Made by a program: the position numbers and the translations under genes. Shown here in pieces: positions 60,148-64,000 of a stretch of 64,000 nt of DNA. The notes beneath the pieces were generated by a model, which worked only from the letters and a program-made list of their open reading frames with translations, was not told where the DNA came from and searched no databases. Position 1 is the stretch's first letter, and the number at the start of each line of letters is the position of its first letter. Source of the DNA: JACPYM01 sp031423495 (GTDB taxonomy: Bacteria > Acidobacteriota > Blastocatellia > RBC074); the NCBI GenBank assembly GCA_031423495.1, contig JANPFP010000264.1, forward strand, positions 9,658-73,657, given 5' to 3'.

Positions 60148-60801
60148 ATGACAAAGTTTTGCCCTCAATGCGGTTCATCGCTGAATGAAGCGCAACGGTT
60201 TTGCAACAAGTGCGGTGCGTCGTTGCAACCTACGACGCCCTATGCTGCGCCGAGTCAGCCGCCGTCGGCGCAACAGCAGCAGCAGAGTTACACGCCGCCG
60301 CCTGCGTCTACGCCGTTTGGCAATGTGAGTGCGAGCTATCAAAACCCTGCGCCGCCATCCTCCATGCAGCCTTCGGGGCAGCCCTATCAAACTGGACAGT
60401 TGCCGCAACCGCCTGCTTATGGGCAGGGCGGACAAAGCGGATTCAATCTCGGACTGACGACGAATCAAATCTCCGCGCTGCTTTATCTGCTGCCGATTCT
60501 CGGCCCGATTTTGGGGTTGGTGGTCGAACCTTATAACCGTGACCGGCTGATTCGCTTTCACGCGTGGCAATCGCTTTTATTGACTGGTTCGTGGGTGGTG
60601 TTGACGAAGATCGCCATCCCGATTTTGAAGTTCACCTTTCTGCCAGGCTTTCTGGTGGGCTTGTTGGGCTTCGGCGCATGGATCGCGTTTTTCGGTGCAT
60701 GGATTTATCTGATCGTACAAACCTGGCAGGGCATTAAATTCCGCTTGCCGATTTTGGGCGATGTCGCCGAACAGCAAGCGCAAAATCAGGTGAAGCTATG
60801 A
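60148..60801 (+). CDS. Zinc-ribbon / DUF4870-type membrane protein
   Basis: A 217-aa protein with three parts. A double-zinc-ribbon start has FCPQCGSSL and FCNKCGASL (residues 4-25). A Pro/Gln/Ser-rich flexible linker follows (about 26-105). The last part is a DUF4870-like membrane domain (about 108-205) with LLYLLPILGPILGLVVEP, RFHAWQSLLL and two further helices. The zinc ribbon is cytoplasmic. GGAGAAAAG precedes the ATG. Its stop overlaps the start of the next gene (ATGA). Function is unknown. Confidence 0.8.
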   Translation: MTKFCPQCGSSLNEAQRFCNKCGASLQPTTPYAAPSQPPSAQQQQQSYTPPPASTPFGNVSASYQNPAPPSSMQPSGQPYQTGQLPQPPAYGQGGQSGFNLGLTTNQISALLYLLPILGPILGLVVEPYNRDRLIRFHAWQSLLLTGSWVVLTKIAIPILKFTFLPGFLVGLLGFGAWIAFFGAWIYLIVQTWQGIKFRLPILGDVAEQQAQNQVKL

Positions 60802-61283
60802 AGCCTTTCGCGGTCATATTCCAACTCGGTGTGTTGTGTTGCGCGGTGTGGGCGCAAACGCCTGAAGCTCCCAAGTTGCCCACCGGTTTGACGGACATTG
60901 AATCGCAACTCATCCGCAAAGACGCCAATCCCAAAGGCCACGTCGAAGCCGTCGTTCGTGTCGCCGAAGCGCGGCTCGCACAAGCTCTCAAACAGGCGAC
61001 GGATAATTCTGACGCAGCCTTGAAAGACCTCGAATTGCACGGCGCGCTGATGACTTATAGCGATGACCACACGCGCCAACTGAACCTGCCCGTCAAAGAG
61101 CGCAACAAGATTCTCAAAATTCTCGAACAGTCCATCTTCAAGCAACAACGCAATCTCGAAGGTACGCGCCAGCAACTGCCGGTCGAAGCGCGCGAACAAA
61201 CCGAAGCACTGGTCACCAAACTCAAACGCATCCGGTTGCGCGCGCTGGATGACGTGCTGGGCAATGGCGGAATCATCAAGTAG
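60798..61283 (+). CDS. Secreted helical protein of unknown function
   Basis: A 161-aa protein: signal peptide about 1-20 (FQLGVLCCAVWAQ), then almost entirely amphipathic helix (about 30-155) with many Leu/Glu/Lys/Gln residues and a conserved-looking segment RNLEGTRQQLPVEAR. I do not recognise the family. It is translationally coupled to the DUF4870 protein (overlap ATGA) and flanked on the right by a TAGTGGC palindrome. Confidence 0.65.
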   Translation: MKPFAVIFQLGVLCCAVWAQTPEAPKLPTGLTDIESQLIRKDANPKGHVEAVVRVAEARLAQALKQATDNSDAALKDLELHGALMTYSDDHTRQLNLPVKERNKILKILEQSIFKQQRNLEGTRQQLPVEAREQTEALVTKLKRIRLRALDDVLGNGGIIK

Positions 61284-61358
61284 TGGCTAGTGATATGTGG
61301 CTAGTGGCTAGTTCATTTCAGCGCCAACTAACCACTAACCACTAGCCACTAGCCACTA
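61281..61358. repeat. TAGTGGCTAGT-type palindrome, copy 2
   Basis: TAGTGGCTAGTGATATGTGGCTAGTGGCTAG units (61281-61311) face AACTAACCACTAACCACTAGCCACTAGCCACTA (61326-61358), forming an imperfect hairpin right up to the corA start codon. It is related to the copy at 60080-60135; together they bracket two genes. Confidence 0.8.
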
Positions 61359-61359
61359 A

Positions 61360-62328
61360 ATGCTGAAAACTCTCGTACTCGACACTCAAACCAAACAGCT
61401 CACGACGGTGAGCGACCCCGAACTCATTAGTGATTTGTGCGGCGAACCGCACCAGATCGTTTGGGTAGACGCGAATGATCCGACGGGCGAAGATTTCGCC
61501 GAGTTAGCCAAAGAGTTCAACTTTCATCCGCTCGCCATCGAAGATTGCCGCCTCGCGCATCAACGTCCGAAAATCGAAGAGTATTCCAACTGTTATTTCA
61601 TAGTGCTGTATGAAGCCGAACTGCTCGAAGACGGCGAAATCGAATTGCGCGAGTTGAATTTGTTTCTCGGCAAAAACTTTCTGGTCACGGCCCATAGCCG
61701 TCCGATCAAAGCGGTTGCCGAAGCCGAGAAATTATGGCGCGTCTGGGTTGAGGATAATGAAAACCAAACGGGTTTGTTGGCCCATTTGTTGATTGATCAC
61801 ATCGTAGACGAATACATGACTTTGCTGGATGTGCTCTCTGATCGGATTGACGACATCGAAGATCGTATTTTCGGCGAATTTCAAGCAGGCTCTTTGCAAG
61901 AAGTCTTTCGCATGAAAAAACAACTGCTTTTTTTACGTCGTGCGGTGGGGCCGTTGCGCGATGTATTCAACAAACTGTTGCGCCGCGAACTGCCAATCTT
62001 CACGCGCGAAACGCTGATTTATTGGCAAGACATTTATGACAACTTGAACCGCGTGGCCGAAATGATTGACACGTTGCGCGATCTGCTGGCTTCGACGGTG
62101 GACGCTTATCTGTCGGTCTCAGGGCATCGCATGAATGTGACGATGCGGTGGCTGACTTCGGTTTCTACGATCTTGATGTCAGTGACGTTGATTGCGGGCA
62201 TTTACGGCATGAACTTCGACTTCATGCCTGAACTCGGCTGGCGGTATGGTTACGTAGGCGTGCTGCTGGCAATGTTGGGCTTGGCGCTCGCGCTTTACTT
62301 TTACTTCCGACGCATCAAATGGCTGTGA
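61360..62328 (+). CDS. corA: CorA-family magnesium/metal ion transporter
   Basis: A 322-aa pentameric channel protein. The N-terminal two-thirds is the cytoplasmic alpha/beta funnel and long stalk helix (IVDEYMTLLDVLSDRIDDIEDRIF near 150-175). The C-terminus has two helices: ILMSVTLIAGIY, then GMN (283-285), the selectivity signature, and YVGVLLAMLGLALALYFYF. Length and order are typical. The ATG directly follows the TAGTGGC palindrome, so no clear Shine-Dalgarno is visible. It overlaps the next small gene by 10 bases. Mg2+ is the usual substrate; Co2+ or Zn2+ are possible. Confidence 0.92.
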   Translation: MLKTLVLDTQTKQLTTVSDPELISDLCGEPHQIVWVDANDPTGEDFAELAKEFNFHPLAIEDCRLAHQRPKIEEYSNCYFIVLYEAELLEDGEIELRELNLFLGKNFLVTAHSRPIKAVAEAEKLWRVWVEDNENQTGLLAHLLIDHIVDEYMTLLDVLSDRIDDIEDRIFGEFQAGSLQEVFRMKKQLLFLRRAVGPLRDVFNKLLRRELPIFTRETLIYWQDIYDNLNRVAEMIDTLRDLLASTVDAYLSVSGHRMNVTMRWLTSVSTILMSVTLIAGIYGMNFDFMPELGWRYGYVGVLLAMLGLALALYFYFRRIKWL

Positions 62329-62552
62329 AACGCAAAATTCGAAAATCTCGCCTCAATAACATCGCGCGCCTGAAACCGCGCAGCAGTGAGGCGGCGGCCA
62401 AACCGAACGCCACCGAAATGCCTGAAGGCCTGCTCGACCATGCTTCGCTGCCTAAAAGCGAAGCCTCTGGCGTGATGTTGGTCATCACCATGGTGAGCTT
62501 GCTGTTTATCGGCTTTATCGCGTGGTGCGTGTCGCAGATGCCTGCGAAATAA
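62319..62552 (+). CDS. Small single-pass membrane protein of unknown function
   Basis: A 77-aa protein. A basic N-terminus (KRKIRKSRLNNIARLKPR) is followed by a polar stretch and one hydrophobic helix (about 52-70, VMLVITMVSLLFIGFIAWCV). It starts inside the last codons of corA in another frame (10-base overlap), which suggests coupled translation and a partner role for CorA. No family is recognised. Confidence 0.6.
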   Translation: MAVKRKIRKSRLNNIARLKPRSSEAAAKPNATEMPEGLLDHASLPKSEASGVMLVITMVSLLFIGFIAWCVSQMPAK

Positions 62553-62652
62553 GGCTTCAGGCATTGCCTTTCGCCAGGGCTGAGGACTATGCTGCGCGCA
62601 CATCGCAACCTTTCTGCACGACAACATTCAATTTCATTCAAGGAGAAAAACC

Positions 62653-63891
62653 ATGTCCCAACGACTTGATCGGCGTAACTTCTTGGCGCAAGCCGGAACC
62701 GCCTCTGTTGCAGTAGGAGCTACTACGAGTTTGTTTACGGCTAATTCATACGCGCGTATCGTCGGCGCGAACAATCGCATTCAGATGGGCATCATCGGCG
62801 CGGGCGGACGCGGCAACAGCGTGATGAAAAGCTTTCTGACTTTCAAAGACGATGTCGAATTTATCGCCGTGTCAGACGTTTATGAACCGCGCCAGTTGAG
62901 TACGCTCAAGGCGTGCCGCGAAGGCAGCAAAGCCACGGTTGATTATCGTCCGATTCTCGACAACCAAGAGGTCGTCGCGGTGTTGAACGCTACGCCCGAT
63001 CACTGGCACGCGCCCGTGTTGATGGACGCGGTCAAGGCGGGCAAGGACGTATACACCGAAAAGCCTTTTTCGCTCACCATCGAGCAAGGCGCGCAAATGG
63101 TCAAAGCTGTGCGCGCGACCAAACAGATCGTGCAAGTCGGAATGCAGCGCCGCAGTTCCGAAGCCGTGCGCGGTGCGAAAAAACTGATTGACGAAGGCAT
63201 GCTCGGCGAAATCGTCATCGCGCGTGCGCAATGGTATTGGAGCCGTAAACCGATGTCGCTCAACCCTTCGCTCACCGGCCCGCTCGACTGGGAGCGTTTT
63301 CAACAAAACGCGCGCAAGAAACATCCGCTCGACGCCAAACGCTTTCTGAACTGGCGCAATTTCATTGATTACAACGGCGGACACATGACCGATCAGGGCA
63401 CTCACTTGATGGATGTCATTCAGTGGTTCGGCAACAACGGCAAGCCGCCCGTTTCGGCGGTGTGCCAGGGCGCAGTGATGCAGCACAAAGGCGGCGACGC
63501 GCCTGACACGTTCAGCGCGGTGTTTGAATATCCGTCGTTTATGGCTACGTGGACGCTGTGTTACAGCAACTCTTACCACAACGGCTGGCAGATTATTTTG
63601 CAAGGCCGCAAAGCCACGATGGAACTTGACGACGACGGTTATCGCGTCTTTCCCGAACCGTGGACTGAAACGAATAAAGCGCCGCAAACCATTCACGAAT
63701 ACAAAGGCGGCATTCCGACCGAACCGCACGTGGGCAACTTCCTCGATTGCGTACGCTCGCGGCAGGAACCCAACGCGCCGGTCGAAGTCGGCCACAACGC
63801 CGTGTCGGCTCCGCACCTCGCCAACCTCTCGATGTGGCAAAAGCGCCGTGTGACGTTGAGCGATGACGGTACGACGACGGCGAAGCTGTAG
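62653..63891 (+). CDS. Tat-exported Gfo/Idh/MocA-family oxidoreductase
   Basis: A 412-aa NAD(P)-dependent sugar or polyol dehydrogenase-like protein. It starts with a twin-arginine signal (DRRNFLAQAGTASVAVG), then a Rossmann fold with MGIIGAGGRGNS (about 45-56), the YTEKPFSLTIEQG catalytic-Lys segment (about 135-147) and VGMQRRSS. The C-terminal domain has GGHMTDQGTHLMDVIQWFG, where the His residue is the usual catalytic candidate. AAGGAG precedes the ATG. Such exported members are common in Planctomycetes and Acidobacteriota; the substrate is unknown. Confidence 0.9.
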   Translation: MSQRLDRRNFLAQAGTASVAVGATTSLFTANSYARIVGANNRIQMGIIGAGGRGNSVMKSFLTFKDDVEFIAVSDVYEPRQLSTLKACREGSKATVDYRPILDNQEVVAVLNATPDHWHAPVLMDAVKAGKDVYTEKPFSLTIEQGAQMVKAVRATKQIVQVGMQRRSSEAVRGAKKLIDEGMLGEIVIARAQWYWSRKPMSLNPSLTGPLDWERFQQNARKKHPLDAKRFLNWRNFIDYNGGHMTDQGTHLMDVIQWFGNNGKPPVSAVCQGAVMQHKGGDAPDTFSAVFEYPSFMATWTLCYSNSYHNGWQIILQGRKATMELDDDGYRVFPEPWTETNKAPQTIHEYKGGIPTEPHVGNFLDCVRSRQEPNAPVEVGHNAVSAPHLANLSMWQKRRVTLSDDGTTTAKL

Positions 63892-63904
63892 TTATAGGAA
63901 GCTT

Positions 63905-63981
63905 GTTCGGGTTGTGGACAAAAATTGTGTAATGTTGCTGATTAAGTGGTACAATAAAACCAATTTTTACACAAACCCAAC
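63905..63981. promoter_or_regulatory. Imperfect inverted repeat with a promoter-like -10 at the window edge
   Basis: GGGTTGTGGACAAAAATTG (63909-63927) and CAATTTTTACACAAACCC (63961-63978) are imperfect complements. Between them TGGTACAAT (63947-63955) resembles an extended -10 hexamer, with TTGTGT 19 bases upstream. It may be the control region of a rightward gene beyond the window or the end of a mobile element. Confidence 0.3.
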
Positions 63982-64000
63982 AGGCTATTAGGCCCAGGGG

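Noticed and set aside
1..64000. tRNA, rRNA, CRISPR arrays or an intact prophage
   Set aside because: I looked through all gaps between genes and saw no cloverleaf-like GTTCRA-containing segments, rRNA cores, regularly spaced repeats, or phage structural genes; a covariance search could still find something short.

Overview
The window looks like a chromosomal segment from an Acidobacteriota bacterium, most plausibly class Blastocatellia. I infer this from the gene content and ran no search. Supporting signs are two giant secreted proteins ending in the Solibacter-type C-terminal domain (TIGR03437), BACON and SBBP repeat proteins, TonB-dependent receptors with an N-terminal carboxypeptidase-regulatory-like domain, a DUF1501 protein, a Tat-exported Gfo/Idh/MocA oxidoreductase, and dispersed palindromic intergenic repeats. 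The cell is Gram-negative, as shown by TonB receptors, a BamA/TamA-type barrel and a TamB domain. I found no rRNA, tRNA, CRISPR array or intact insertion sequence; one transposase remnant is present.

Layout. 1-4148: phosphate ABC transporter operon pstS(partial)-pstC-pstA-pstB1-pstB2. 4165-9568 (minus): five-gene operon of a PHP-domain protein, two GT4 glycosyltransferases, a membrane protein and an FtsX/MacB-type permease. 10041-12533: secreted YncE-propeller/phosphoesterase fusion. 12736-15492: TonB receptor. 15637-17061: acidic mini-protein, PhnZ-like HD protein, and a convergent phosphonatase-like HAD hydrolase. 17634-18491 (minus): exported TPR protein. 18888-23157 (minus): winged-helix regulator with a 1273-aa TonB receptor. 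23254-25048 (minus): ornithine-lipid pair olsB-olsA and a small Cys-rich protein. 25252-29700: TonB receptor, phoU, and a phoB-type response regulator. 30055-31011: DHH phosphoesterase. 31143-31472: transposase remnant. 31523-37731: M1 peptidase, alpha/beta hydrolase, XisI-like protein, antitoxin-like protein plus retropepsin, DUF1501 protein. 37903-45925: giant BACON/PPC protein broken by a stop codon and a frameshift. 45960-52892: giant propeller protein. 53260-60078: TamB-TamA fusion. 60148-63891: DUF4870 zinc-ribbon protein, secreted helical protein, CorA, small membrane protein, Gfo/Idh/MocA oxidoreductase.

How the genes may work together. The first 30 kb is rich in phosphorus-related functions: high-affinity phosphate import, PhoU and a PhoB-type regulator, non-phosphorus membrane lipid synthesis (olsBA, and possibly the glycosyltransferase operon), phosphonate breakdown, a secreted phosphoesterase and several TonB receptors. 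This suggests a scattered phosphate-starvation regulon. That is an inference: no experimentally defined Pho box could be recognised and no PhoR kinase lies in the window. The right half is dominated by surface and envelope proteins.

The strongest candidates for something new are: (1) a single 2272-residue polypeptide joining an inner-membrane-anchored TamB to a complete POTRA plus beta-barrel TamA/BamA unit; (2) a PstB pair whose degenerate residues are distributed as expected for a heterodimer with one competent and one dead ATP site; (3) a giant alternating BACON/PPC protein caught in decay; and (4) a nested structured element at 29794-29918.
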